Below are positions 27,715 to 38,272 of a DNA stretch of 64,000 bases, in pieces; position 1 is the first letter of the stretch; the number at the start of each line of letters is the position of its first letter. Position numbers and translations under genes: made by a program. Source of the stretch: Campylobacter concisus (GTDB taxonomy: Bacteria > Campylobacterota > Campylobacteria > Campylobacterales > Campylobacteraceae); contig NZ_PIQX01000004.1 in the NCBI RefSeq assembly GCF_003049085.1, forward strand, positions 204,960 through 268,959, read 5' to 3'. Under the pieces are notes generated by a model, which searched no databases, was not told where the DNA came from, and saw only the letters and a list, made by a program, of their open reading frames with translations.

Positions 27715-28290
27715 TTATACGGTTTTATCCACTTTTTTATTTGCGACTTTTTCTAAAATTTCAAATATGCTTTCGCCATTATCGAATTCAGTTTTTATAA
27801 ATTTGTAAAATTCTTTAAATTTCTCATCGGCTTGCATATCATAAGTTTTAAATTTCTTAGTTACTTGCATAGGTTTAAAGGCTTCTTGTTTTTGCGTGTC
27901 AGTTTGATTGTTTTGTTCTTCATGATCGTTTTTTTGATCCATTAGCCCATAGTCACCAACCTCTTGTGGCATACTCCTATTTATAACTTTAGAATATCTC
28001 TCAATAAATTCATCTACACTTATATTAGACGACTCGAGAAGCTCACGACCCTCATTACTAAAAGACACACCAAATCTTTCTAAAGTTCGACGTATCTTTT
28101 GTCCTTCTAGATCATTATCTGACGTTTTGCCCCAGATGGTTTGTTTATCATCATTGTAGGATTTAAAAGCTCCAGTAAAGTTTGTGCTATTACCCATCAC
28201 TTTCTTATAATTAACTCTACTCGCAAATTCTTTTCCTTCAAATAGTGAATTGTTATTTAGATTTGGCGAATAGGTTATATTATTAAGCAT
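27715..28290 (-). CDS. Unknown protein with KPMQV C-terminal motif, minus strand
   Basis: 191 residues. The C-terminal 65 residues (EAFKPMQVTKKFKTYDMQAD...) are a diverged copy of the end of the 26860 protein, and SNISVDEFIERYSKV matches LSIDEFKTLFAKA there. It therefore belongs to the same family with a different N-terminus (LNNITYSPNLNNNSLFEGKE). Convergent to the operon, with 63 bp between stops. No signal peptide; function unknown. Confidence 0.65.
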   Translation of the reverse strand: MLNNITYSPNLNNNSLFEGKEFASRVNYKKVMGNSTNFTGAFKSYNDDKQTIWGKTSDNDLEGQKIRRTLERFGVSFSNEGRELLESSNISVDEFIERYSKVINRSMPQEVGDYGLMDQKNDHEEQNNQTDTQKQEAFKPMQVTKKFKTYDMQADEKFKEFYKFIKTEFDNGESIFEILEKVANKKVDKTV

Positions 28291-28491
28291 TGTTAAGGTC
28301 TCGCTTTATTTAGATATTCCAGCATCTCTTTCGTAGGTTTTAATTCTTTTTTATGGTATTAATTTGCATTAGAGCATCTTGCTACCACCTATCCAGCAAT
28401 GCTGTTTTATACACTAACACACATTCAGCTAAAGAATATAAATTCAACCTACTTGGGTTTAATGCTTTTATGGGCTAGAGTATAATCAATA

Positions 28492-28518
28492 ACTAAATCG
28501 ACCTTTTAGCGATTTAGT
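28492..28518 (-). terminator. Terminator-like hairpin after the split family F gene
   Basis: ACTAAATCG (28492-28500) pairs perfectly with CGATTTAGT (28510-28518). It lies 18 bp beyond the minus-strand stop at 28536. The T tract on the minus strand is weak. Confidence 0.5.
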
Positions 28519-28535
28519 TTATATATGATTTATCT

Positions 28536-29515
28536 CTACACAAAAGTCTTACTGATAGCGCTTATCCTCTCACTCCAAGAATTTGCTAGAGAATTTATAT
28601 CCTCGCTAGTTGGTTTAAATTTCTCATATTCGTTTGAGGTAACACTTTCTGCGTTAATGTTCTTTGATCTTGCATACATTAAAAGGGTTAGCTCTTTAAG
28701 CCTTTCTTTTATGAGTGCTTTTATACTCTCACTATCTTTACCCACTTTTTCAAAATCCACAAAATACTCTTTATGCTCTCCAGTGCTTGAGATATCATTT
28801 AAGGCAGCGCTACTTAGCTTAGTCTTTGCACTATCACTAGGTAGTGGTCTAGAGCTGCGCAAAAATCCCATGAAAAGAGCCTCTTTACTGTAACCTTCAT
28901 CTACTTGATATACCGACATATCAGGGTTAAAGCTAAACTCATCACCTGCTTCGCTCATCGTAAAATCAACCTCTTTTACTATGAGCCTAACGCCTGCACT
29001 TGAAAGCTCTTTGCTAAGAGATTTAGCGCTATTTAGCTCATCAGTGCTAGAGTAGATATTTGAGATAGTAGAGTTTGATAGATCTTTTAGCAAATGTCCT
29101 TTGGCATCATAGCGAGTGCCTTTTGTACTGTAGCCTTTTGGTAGTTTGCCTATATCTGCAAGGGTGTAGCTCTTTTTATCATCACCTAAAGCAGAGGTCA
29201 TTTGATCAAATAGTCTGTAGTAGTGCTTTATGGTGTCAGCCATATCGATATTATCAAAGATCTTTATCTGCTCGTCTTTGCTCTTGATGCGGTTTAACAC
29301 ATGGTTGCGCTCGGCAAATCTACTAAGCTCATCAAGTGTGCTTTTGTGGATTTTAAAGTCCTGCGGTAAGCTGGCTGCTTTATTAAAATCAGCTCCCATA
29401 AAGCCAGCCTTATCTACTGTGTAGCCATAAGCTTGAAGCTCATTAAAATTTAAAGAGATAAGGCTATTTTGTGAAGAAGTGGTATAAGTAAATTTAGCTG
29501 GTTCTTGGAGTAATA
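28536..29515 (-). pseudogene. Family F copy 3, 3' part, split by the inserted element
   Basis: About 325 codons of the third family F protein (AYGYTVDKAGFMGADFN, NIDMADTIKHYYRLFDQ, FNPDMSVYQVDEGYSKE). The apparent N-terminus MFSLILL comes from inserted DNA: true family sequence begins at about QEPAKFTYTTSSQNS. The missing N-terminal stretch is found 7.7 kb away at 37173-37300 in the same orientation. The 3' part may still be translated from the fortuitous ATG at 29531, giving a truncated protein. Confidence 0.75.
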
Positions 29516-29581
29516 GAATTAAGGAGAACACTTAATCACTATATTAGTGAAATATGTACTTCTTAATTCTTTTTTATTTAA

Positions 29582-31453
<1,872 letters not shown>

Positions 31454-31455
31454 AG

Positions 31456-32637
31456 TTAGTCAATCTCTTTTTTAGTACAGGTATCAAGTATATCAATTAT
31501 GTTATTTGCAATTGCATGGATAACAGTAACGGCAACAGAATTACCAAACTGTTTGTAACTTTGAGTATCACTTACAGGAATGATATAGTTTTCGGGGAAG
31601 CCTTGAAGTCTTGCAGCTTCACGAGGTGTTAGTTTTCGTGGATTTTTTCCTTTTTGCTCAATAAGTATTTCACTCCCGTCTTTATAATATCTTGCAGATA
31701 ATGTATTTGTATAAGGACTGTTTTCATTGAACAATGTGTAACCAAATCCATTTCCCTTTATTTTATGTTCTTTCTTTCGTCGTTGATGACCTTGCCAAAG
31801 TGCATTTGAAATGGTGTATTTAGTATCAACATTTTGCTCTAAAATATTTCCCACAGAAACATCTGGGCAGGGAGGAATTGGAAAAGAAAAATCTTTATAG
31901 TTATCTATTTTATCCTTATCAAATCCAACAATGTAAATACGCTCTCTATTTTGTGGAACACCGAAGTCTTTTGCTTTAAGTATAATAGAATGAACATCGT
32001 AGTTTAAATCCTTTAATGTTTTTTCTATTGTTTTATAGGTACGACCTTTATCGTGAGATTTTAGGTTTTTGACATTTTCAAGAAGAAATGCCTTAGGTCG
32101 TTTCTCTTTAATAATTCTTGCAATTTCAAAAAATAATGTTCCACGAGTATCTTCAAAACCAAGCTTTTTACCGGCTTGACTAAATGCTTGACAAGGAAAA
32201 CCACCGACAATAATATCATGATTAGGAATATCTTTTTCAGATATTTTTGTAATATCTCCAAAAGGAGTTTCACCAAAATTTGCCTTATATGTTTTTACTG
32301 CAAATTTATCAATTTCACTACTGAATACGACATTTGTTTTACCTGTTTGGTAAAATCCAAGCCTTGTACCACCAATTCCGGCAAATAAATCAATGATTTT
32401 ATAGGGGGCATTTTCATTATTGGGGAAAGGTACTTTTTCAGGAAATGATAAAATATGTTTCAGCTCAATGGACGATGGCTGACTTTCTCCATTTTCCCAT
32501 CTGCGAATTGTCCTATCTCCGAATTTGGACATACCAACAGCATCAGCTAATTCTTTTTGAGTCATTTGTAATCTGATACGCTTATTTTTTATTAAAATAG
32601 CAGGGGAATTATCTATGATTTGTGGTATAATATTCAT
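31456..32637 (-). CDS. C5-cytosine DNA methyltransferase with N-terminal HTH
   Basis: 393 residues from ATG 32637, which has an AAGGAGA ribosome site; the longer frame up to 32724 is ignored. Residues about 15-60 are a Cro/C1-type helix-turn-helix (RLQMTQKELADAVGMSKFG), probably self-regulating, as in M.EcoRII and M.SsoII. The methyltransferase follows: motif I DLFAGIGGTRLGF, catalytic GGFPCQAFSQAG, ENVKNL, QNRERIYIVGF, and the C-terminal RLQGFPENY and QFGNSVAV. All key motifs are intact. Divergent from the endonuclease gene, with about 100 bp between starts, which is room for operators. It protects the sites cut by its partner. Confidence 0.9.
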   Translation of the reverse strand: MNIIPQIIDNSPAILIKNKRIRLQMTQKELADAVGMSKFGDRTIRRWENGESQPSSIELKHILSFPEKVPFPNNENAPYKIIDLFAGIGGTRLGFYQTGKTNVVFSSEIDKFAVKTYKANFGETPFGDITKISEKDIPNHDIIVGGFPCQAFSQAGKKLGFEDTRGTLFFEIARIIKEKRPKAFLLENVKNLKSHDKGRTYKTIEKTLKDLNYDVHSIILKAKDFGVPQNRERIYIVGFDKDKIDNYKDFSFPIPPCPDVSVGNILEQNVDTKYTISNALWQGHQRRKKEHKIKGNGFGYTLFNENSPYTNTLSARYYKDGSEILIEQKGKNPRKLTPREAARLQGFPENYIIPVSDTQSYKQFGNSVAVTVIHAIANNIIDILDTCTKKEID

Positions 32638-32739
32638 ATATATTCTCCTTTTTATATATGTTATTTCAAGGACTAACTGTCCTTTATTTGACACTATTGT
32701 ACCATATAGAAGAAAATTTTTCAAGAAAGGAAAAGAGTT

Positions 32740-33657
32740 ATGGCAAATATTTCTCTTGATGAATATAAAAACTTAGTTAAAGAAAAAAGGAAAGAAGGCT
32801 TTAAACAGCCTTATGACTTAGTTTATGATAATTTTATTACATTAGGATACGACAAAGTCCCTAAAGAATTCTTTTTAAGTAATGCAAGTGAAGTTGTTGA
32901 AAAACTTAGAAATAGCTGTTGGAGTGAATTTCAGCCATTAGAAAAAGACTTTACTTCAAAAATGCTAAAAGAGTTAGTTGATGATGAGTATATCAAAACT
33001 CTTACACCAATAGAGGCAATTACTTGGTTTGTGGAAGAATTTCCGGAACATATATATGCTTTGACTTTGTCAAATACTCAAAGTAGGAGGAGTAGAGCAG
33101 GTAAAGAATTTGAAAGTATTATAGAACTCATTTTGATTGGTGCAGGGATTCCACTTGACAGTCAAGGTAATATAGGTAAACAAGAGTTTGTCAATAAAGG
33201 TCTTGGTAAATTGGTAGATTTAGTTTCTCCGGGTGTTTTAGAATACATTGTAAATAAGAGAAATACTGTCTTAATTAGTGCAAAAACCACATTAAGAGAA
33301 AGATGGCAAGAAGTACCTGAAGAAATGGGAAGAACAGGTGCAAGAGAAATGTTTTTAGCAACTCTTGATACTTCTATTAGCTCTGATGTATTGAACACTC
33401 TATATGAGGCTAATATACAAGTTACAACAACAAAAAATATAAAAGAAACATATTATTCCGATAATGAAAGGGTATTAACCTTTGAAAAGTTGGTTGAAAT
33501 ATGTTTAGACAATGTTTCTCATTGGAAAAATTTCAACTACACAGTAGAACAAAATGAGCAAATGATAGAGCTTATCACTAAGCAAATTGAAAAACACCAA
33601 AATCATAAATTTGTAGAAGAATATTATGATGAGAGATTAAAAAACATAAAGAAGTAG
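32740..33657 (+). CDS. EcoRII-C-like type II restriction endonuclease
   Basis: 305 residues. SRRSRAGKEFESIIELIL (about 123-140), the KLVDLVSPG segment (catalytic Asp) and VLISAKTTLRERWQ (catalytic AK; the family has KTT) match the PD-(D/E)xK core of the EcoRII C-terminal domain and PspGI-type enzymes. The N-terminal effector domain of EcoRII is absent and replaced by about 110 other residues. Its pairing with a C5 methyltransferase with HTH supports recognition of a CCWGG or CCNGG type site; this is inference. Intact frame, strong ribosome site. Confidence 0.75.
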   Translation: MANISLDEYKNLVKEKRKEGFKQPYDLVYDNFITLGYDKVPKEFFLSNASEVVEKLRNSCWSEFQPLEKDFTSKMLKELVDDEYIKTLTPIEAITWFVEEFPEHIYALTLSNTQSRRSRAGKEFESIIELILIGAGIPLDSQGNIGKQEFVNKGLGKLVDLVSPGVLEYIVNKRNTVLISAKTTLRERWQEVPEEMGRTGAREMFLATLDTSISSDVLNTLYEANIQVTTTKNIKETYYSDNERVLTFEKLVEICLDNVSHWKNFNYTVEQNEQMIELITKQIEKHQNHKFVEEYYDERLKNIKK

Positions 33658-33734
33658 ACAAATTAGAATTTGTCGGTATATCATTAAATCGCATTTTTTC
33701 GATTAAACTATGGAATACAAAGGAGCAAATAATC

Positions 33735-34088
33735 ATGAGCGAACAGAGAATCTATTGCATGGACCTTGTAAAAAAAGAGGATCCGGAAAAGGCTGTCAGA
33801 ACACCGTTTTATCAGACAGAATCTACAGGCGGATCGGTCTGGGTTATCAAACCCGGTCAGACATTGCAAAAGCACTATCACCACAATTCCGACGATATAT
33901 GGATCGTCCTTCAGGGAGAGGGAATATTCTACCCCCAGCCTAATGAAGAGGTTCCATTCAAGAAAGGCCATGTCATAGTATCGAAGAAAGACTCCTGCCA
34001 CGGAGCAAAAAATACTGGAGATGAGGATATCATCTTTGTAAGTATAGTAGCACCTGTCCCTTCCGACTATGATCCTATAAACGAGTGA
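33735..34088 (+). CDS. Small cupin-domain protein
   Basis: 117 residues, one double-stranded beta-helix. Metal ligands are visible in LQKHYHHNSDDIWIVLQGEG (His-x-His...Glu/Asp positions) and a second-motif His in KKDSCHGAKN. Base composition is clearly more GC-rich than in the genes on either side, so it has a different donor. The substrate is not predictable; such proteins are sugar isomerases, dioxygenases or binding proteins. Confidence 0.8.
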   Translation: MSEQRIYCMDLVKKEDPEKAVRTPFYQTESTGGSVWVIKPGQTLQKHYHHNSDDIWIVLQGEGIFYPQPNEEVPFKKGHVIVSKKDSCHGAKNTGDEDIIFVSIVAPVPSDYDPINE

Positions 34089-34131
34089 CAGGAAAATAAA
34101 ATTCCCGTTTGACAAAGGATTGTGATTATAC

Positions 34132-34197
34132 TTGAGAAAGAAAAATGTTTATATAACATTGGGATACATAGCTGTATATCTGGTGATATATTGGTGA
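34132..34197 (+). CDS. Possible 21-residue hydrophobic peptide or 5' fragment of the next gene
   Basis: A TTG-started frame beginning RKKNVYITLGYIAVYLVIYW is a single membrane segment. It stops 7 bp before the next small membrane frame, which is in a different register. The two may be one membrane protein broken by a frameshift. Confidence 0.3.
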   Translation: MRKKNVYITLGYIAVYLVIYW

Positions 34198-34204
34198 GAG
34201 CAAC

Positions 34205-34411
34205 TTGATTGGTTGGCTATTTACTAATATTTCAACTGGTGAGCATAGTTATTTATATGGTTGGTTGCTCAGTAGTAATCTGTTTTGGTATGCACTTGCG
34301 ATTTCTGCGCTTCCTTCTCTTTGGGGTAAGTTTAAGTTTTCGGCTGTTACTACGGCGGGATTTATTGTAGGTATTGTAGCAGGCATAATCGTTGAGAAAT
34401 ACAAGAAGTAA
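34205..34411 (+). CDS. Small membrane protein
   Basis: 68 residues from a TTG, with two hydrophobic segments (about 18-37 and 46-64). No family is recognised. It could be the C-terminal part of a protein starting at 34132. It lies between the cupin gene and the decayed backbone of the inserted element. Confidence 0.4.
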   Translation: MIGWLFTNISTGEHSYLYGWLLSSNLFWYALAISALPSLWGKFKFSAVTTAGFIVGIVAGIIVEKYKK

Positions 34412-34516
34412 GTCAAATTTCAGTTTGTCGAGCTGAATAATACAGATTCAAGACGATAGAAAGTAAAACATCTATCGTCTTTTCTTATGAAAAAAACTTG
34501 AAAGGAGATGAAATTT

Positions 34517-34778
34517 ATGGACAATAAAAACAGAATTAGAAAAAGTAAAAGAAAAGATTGAAAGCAAGTAAGAAGAAAAAAAATATGAAAAGAAACTATC
34601 TCAGCTTAAAAATCAGGAAAAGAAAATCAGAAAGCAAACGAGCCTTGAAGAAAGAAAAAAGCGAAACCATAGATTGATAGAGCGAGGAGCAATCTTAGAA
34701 AGTTTAATTGAGGGAGCAAGCGAGAAAAGTAATGAAGAAATAAAGGCTATTTTGCAAAGAGCATTTCAAAAAGACTAA
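34517..34778 (+). pseudogene. DUF3847-like element protein, broken
   Basis: ATG 34517 with an AAGGAGATG ribosome site starts MDNKNRI. A shift then a nonsense TAA follow (after EKVKEKIESK), and then a clean stretch (LEERKKRNHRLIERGAILES, then a tail ending FQKD) matching the small DUF3847 proteins of clostridial conjugative elements. It is no longer a full gene. Confidence 0.5.
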
Positions 34779-34782
34779 GAAA

Positions 34783-34858
34783 CGCAAGGACATAGTATAA
34801 TTGTAATTCCCTTAGATTTTCTAAGGGCGCAATTATACACCCTTTAGGTGTCCTTGCG
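34783..34858. repeat. Three-tier nested inverted repeat
   Basis: Outer arms CGCAAGGACA (34783-34792) and TGTCCTTGCG (34849-34858), middle arms GTATAATTG (34795-34803) and CAATTATAC (34830-34838), inner arms CCCTTAG (34809-34815) and CTAAGGG (34821-34827). All are perfect and nested. It could be a structured RNA, a transfer origin or a strong terminator of the inserted element. Confidence 0.7.
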
Positions 34859-35033
34859 ACCTGCGGTGCTTTTACCCTTGCGGGGAGCAAAGAAAAAAGC
34901 CGAAGCATTTTTCCGTATTAAAGGCAAAAGACAACTGAATATAATTCATTCGCTTTTTTATCATCAAGGGTAAAGCACATTCACTATCGCTCACCCTTGA
35001 CAATAAAAATTTGAAACAGATAGCTTACATTAA

Positions 35034-35067
35034 GCCGACATACTGAAACAACAAAAGTCGGCTTTTT
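35034..35067 (+). terminator. Terminator-like hairpin
   Basis: GCCGAC (35034-35039) pairs with GTCGGC (35057-35062), followed by five T. The loop is 17 nt, so the structure is only moderately convincing. Confidence 0.45.
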
Positions 35068-35308
35068 CTATTGTACTGTTTCAAAACGCTCATTCAGTTT
35101 ATAGAAAAGCAAAAGTATTTTTAAGACCGACATCTAAAACAACAAAAGAAAAATAAGAAGATGACAAATGCCACATTCCCAAAATGGGAGTGTACCTAAA
35201 TCAAAGACAGTACTAATCAAAGGGGGTAGTGAAACACGACTTCCTTAAAAGATAAAAGGAGTAACGATTTGTTGCTACATTTTCATAACAAAAGATAGGA
35301 GAGAAAAA

Positions 35309-35880
35309 TGGCAGATAAAAGGATGTTTTCAATAAAGATAGTGGATAGCGACTTATTTTTGGATATGCCATTAAGTAGCCAATGCCTGTATTTTCATCTA
35401 TCTATGAGGGCAGATGATGATGACTTAAAAATTCTAATTACAAAAGGTTTTGTAATTGTCTTTTAAAGAGGGGTTATAGTCATTACCTATTGGAAGATAA
35501 ATAACTACATCAGAAATGACAGACGAAAAGAAACGATGTATCTTGAAGAAAAGCAAAGTATAACGCAAACGGAAAATGGAGCATATATCAAGGTTGAAAA
35601 TCTTGGTATACCAAATGACAACCAAGTGTCAACCGTTTGTCCGCATAGTATAGTTAAGGGTAGATTAGATAAGAGGAGAATAGAACAGGTTGCCCCAGTG
35701 TCCCTTTATGGAGAGTATCAAAATATTCATTTAACCGATGAAAAATACCAAAATCTAAAAGATAGGCTGAAAGGTCATACAGATACAATGACTGAAAAGC
35801 TATTAAGATATATCAAAAGTAAAGGCACAGACTACAAAGACCACTATGTAACAATCCTTAATTGGTATGAATTGGTATGA
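35309..35880 (+). pseudogene. Replisome-organiser-like protein, internally deleted
   Basis: The start MADKRMFSIKIVDSDLFLDM and LSSQCLYFHLSMRADDDD match the N-terminus of phage and ICE replisome organisers. The usual 15-20 residues after MRADDD are missing and the frame ends at FVIVF-stop (TAA near 35463). The next frame continues with GVIVITYWKINNYIRNDRRK and a 114-residue open frame (35536-35880). Nonfunctional remnant. Confidence 0.6.
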
Positions 35881-36081
35881 ACAGGATAAAGAAAAGCTAT
35901 CACAGAAAAATAATCAAAATAAAAGCCATAGAACCTATTCAACCAACTATGAAGACAGCGACAGCCTATAAAAGGTGTTTTTAAGGGTTTAATCATAAAA
36001 GAGGTGTCAGACTATGGTTAAGATAAAAATAAGCCTTAAAAACGCATTATAGAGCCTGATGTAGAAAAGGAGACTAAAATT

Positions 36082-36916
36082 ATGAATGATAAAGAAAATA
36101 TGATTACTACAAAAATTCAAGGGACAGATTTTATCTACAACAAAGATACTCACTATGAAGAAGACGGACATATCTATTGCAAGATTTGTAATGAAAGAAT
36201 AGACGGTAAGGTAATTCCGATGTTGGATAAGCCTATGATTATCAGAACGGCTTGTAAATGTGATAGAGATAGAGCTGAACAAGAAAAAACTGTTAAAACA
36301 AGATAGGTTGAGACAAAGCTGCTTTATATCCAAAAATCAAATAGCCTACACCTTTAAAAATGCCGATGAAGATACAGATAAGGAAATCATCAAAAAAGCA
36401 AAGAACTATGTAAAACATTTTGAAGAAATGAGAAAAGATAATGTTGGACTGTTACTTTACGGAAATGTAGGAAGTGGCAAGACCTATGTAGCTTGTGCTA
36501 TTGCCAACGCTATAATTACAGAATATAGCCATACAGTAAAAATGAGGAACTTTGCACAGATATTAAACGACTTACAAAAAGGCGGCTTTAATCTTGATAG
36601 AAACGAATATATCGAATAGATAACAAGCCCTACCCTACTAATTCTTGATGATTTTGGAATAGAGAGAAATACAGAATATGCCTTAGAGCAAATTTACAAT
36701 GTAATCAATGCAAGATACCTAAAGGCAAGACCAACCATTATAACTACTAACCTTAATTTCAAAGATATAGAAAAAGAACAGGAAGATATAATGCTTGGCA
36801 GGATTTATTCAAGGATAATCGAGATGTGTTTACCTCTTAGGATAACGGGACTTGATAGAAGAAAAATACAGAGCAAAGAAAAGCTGAAGAAAGCACAAAA
36901 CTTAATAGATGAATGA
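36082..36916 (+). pseudogene. DnaC-like replication ATPase, broken
   Basis: The first frame (36082-36306) holds a zinc-finger-like part (HIYCKICNERIDGKV, CKCDRDRAE). It shifts around 36290 into a frame with Walker A LLLYGNVGSGKTYVA, which then meets TAG (36617-36619) just before the Walker B region LLILDDFGIERNTEYA and the remaining AAA+ part (sensor TNLNF, RIYSRIIEMC) to 36916. One frameshift and one nonsense codon inactivate it. DnaC-like loaders serve element replication. Confidence 0.7.
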
Positions 36917-36977
36917 GAGCGATTGGAAAAGTAAAAAATTCTAATCGCTTTTTAATTGCAAGAAAAGGAATGATGAT

Positions 36978-37151
36978 ATGCAAAAAAATAATACAGAAAC
37001 AAAAACAATAAAGAAGATTGGAAAAACTACCTATGAAGTTGTTGTACATTTTAATAAAAATACTACTGAAACAATGCAAGACAAATTGAAACGCATAATG
37101 CTTAGAGAAATTGAGAGTGAAAAACATCAAAAAAATGATAAAAATGATTAG
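36978..37151 (+). CDS. TnpW-like small transposon protein
   Basis: 57 residues with an AAAAGGA ribosome site. KTIKKIGKTTYEVVVHFNKN followed by TTETMQDKLKRIML is the pattern of TnpW-like proteins of clostridial transposons (RTIGKTTYxV...KLKRLIL). It is the last gene before the right junction of the inserted element. Intact; function in the donor elements is unknown. Confidence 0.6.
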   Translation: MQKNNTETKTIKKIGKTTYEVVVHFNKNTTETMQDKLKRIMLREIESEKHQKNDKND

Positions 37152-37172
37152 AAAGTCCTTGACAAGTTGTTA

Positions 37173-37300
37173 CAGGTTTGGCTCGCTAATCTTTTCTTTG
37201 GTCTTTTGGTTAAAAATATCACTAAAATTTGCAGACCTGCCTTGTTTGTGCTGTTGCTTAGTGTATGAATTTATATTGGTGCTTAAGATGCTAATATCAT
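37173..37300 (-). pseudogene. Family F copy 3, 5' part, cut off by the inserted element
   Basis: On the minus strand an AGGAGG ribosome site (37311-37316) precedes an ATG (37298-37300). After a small register problem near the first codons the frame reads LSTNINSYTKQQHKQGRSAN, then FSDIFNQKTKEKISEPN and a stop in inserted DNA. This is the layout of a family F N-terminus (compare NSILTKQHYQKQT in copy 1). It continues in the same orientation at 29515. Confidence 0.6.
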
Positions 37301-37316
37301 TCGTGGTTTGCCTCCT

Positions 37317-37820
37317 AGCTTCTTGCTTTTTAAGTTTTAATTAAAGTAACCATAAAATAATTGACTATCCAAATTTATCAGTCAAAATAAACAAGTGACA
37401 AATATGCCAATCACAAAAATTACAAAAATTTACTTTTACTAAGTCATTCTTTGGTGGGACTGATTTAATTCCAGTATGCGCCAAAATTCAATTCAGATAT
37501 TAGGGCGAGCATACTCTATGTAGCTACAAAATGTTACCATTCGCAGCTCCATAGAGGCTCGCAAGGAGAGCTTGCCGCTCCCTTGACCCACGCTAAAAAA
37601 TATTTTCTTTATTAAAAACGGCTATGCAGGATAGGCTATTTTTAATAAAATATTAGGTTTATTAAAGGTAACCATAAGTATAAAAAATAATTAGACTAAA
37701 TGATTTTTTATGGTCCGCAAAATATATTTTAGTAGATTTTTAAAATGGCAGTGTAATAAATATAGTTTTGGAAGTAATAAATGAGATGATTATGCAATAA
37801 ACTTAATAGAGTCTCTATAT
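37317..37820. other. Gene-free stretch with a nic-like motif
   Basis: No gene is supported. On the minus strand CTATCCTGC (37626-37634) matches the core of IncP/RP4-type nic sites (ATCCTG/C), inside A/T-rich dyad sequence (ATTAAAAA...TTTTTAAT, about 37611-37645). As the mobilisation genes nearby encode a MOBP-like relaxase, this is one oriT candidate for element C. Confidence 0.35.
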
Positions 37821-37909
37821 TTAAAACATATCTAAGCTTTGAGTCTTTTCATTGCATACATCACCCATATGGTGATTTATGCTGGCTTTCTGGGTGTATT
37901 CACGCTCCT

Positions 37910-38269
37910 CTATAAATTCTCTACATATTCTTGCAGCCTCTTGTACTCTATCTGTAAGCTCTCGTATTCTTCTCTCAAATTTTGGAATTCTCTTTCTGAA
38001 TTTTCTAATTTTTCTTTCAAACGAGATATTGAACTCTCGTACATATCTCTTTGTTGTTGCAAAGATTCCGTTAAGGCGTCGTTGCAATCTTTGTTCAAGC
38101 TCTTGACTTTCTTTGTTAGCTCTGTCACATCTGTTCGTAGTATCACAAGCTCCTTCTCGCAGTCTTGTTGCAAATTCATTATTTCTAATTCGTGCTTGCT
38201 CCTTTCGTCCTCGATCGTCTTCGTCAAGCGCTCGTTCTCTTCTAGTAATGCTTTCTCTAATACTGTCAT
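37910..38269 (-). CDS. Coiled-coil protein, possibly tail of the decayed relaxase
   Basis: 119 residues, almost entirely heptad coiled coil (EKALLEENERLTKTIEDERS to the end). The ATG follows the stop of the previous frame by one codon in the same register (TAG AGG ATG), so it is either a separate gene or the C-terminal tail of a relaxase cut off by a nonsense codon. The 196-residue alternative frame over the same bases is a shadow. Confidence 0.4.
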   Translation of the reverse strand: MTVLEKALLEENERLTKTIEDERSKHELEIMNLQQDCEKELVILRTDVTELTKKVKSLNKDCNDALTESLQQQRDMYESSISRLKEKLENSEREFQNLREEYESLQIEYKRLQEYVENL

Positions 38270-38272
38270 CCT

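Noticed and set aside
32638..32724. Longer N-terminus of the cytosine methyltransferase
   Set aside because: The ATG at 32637 has a clear AAGGAGA site, and the added residues are not like the family.
33708..34115. 135-residue open frame opposite the cupin gene
   Set aside because: Antisense shadow of a well-supported cupin protein.
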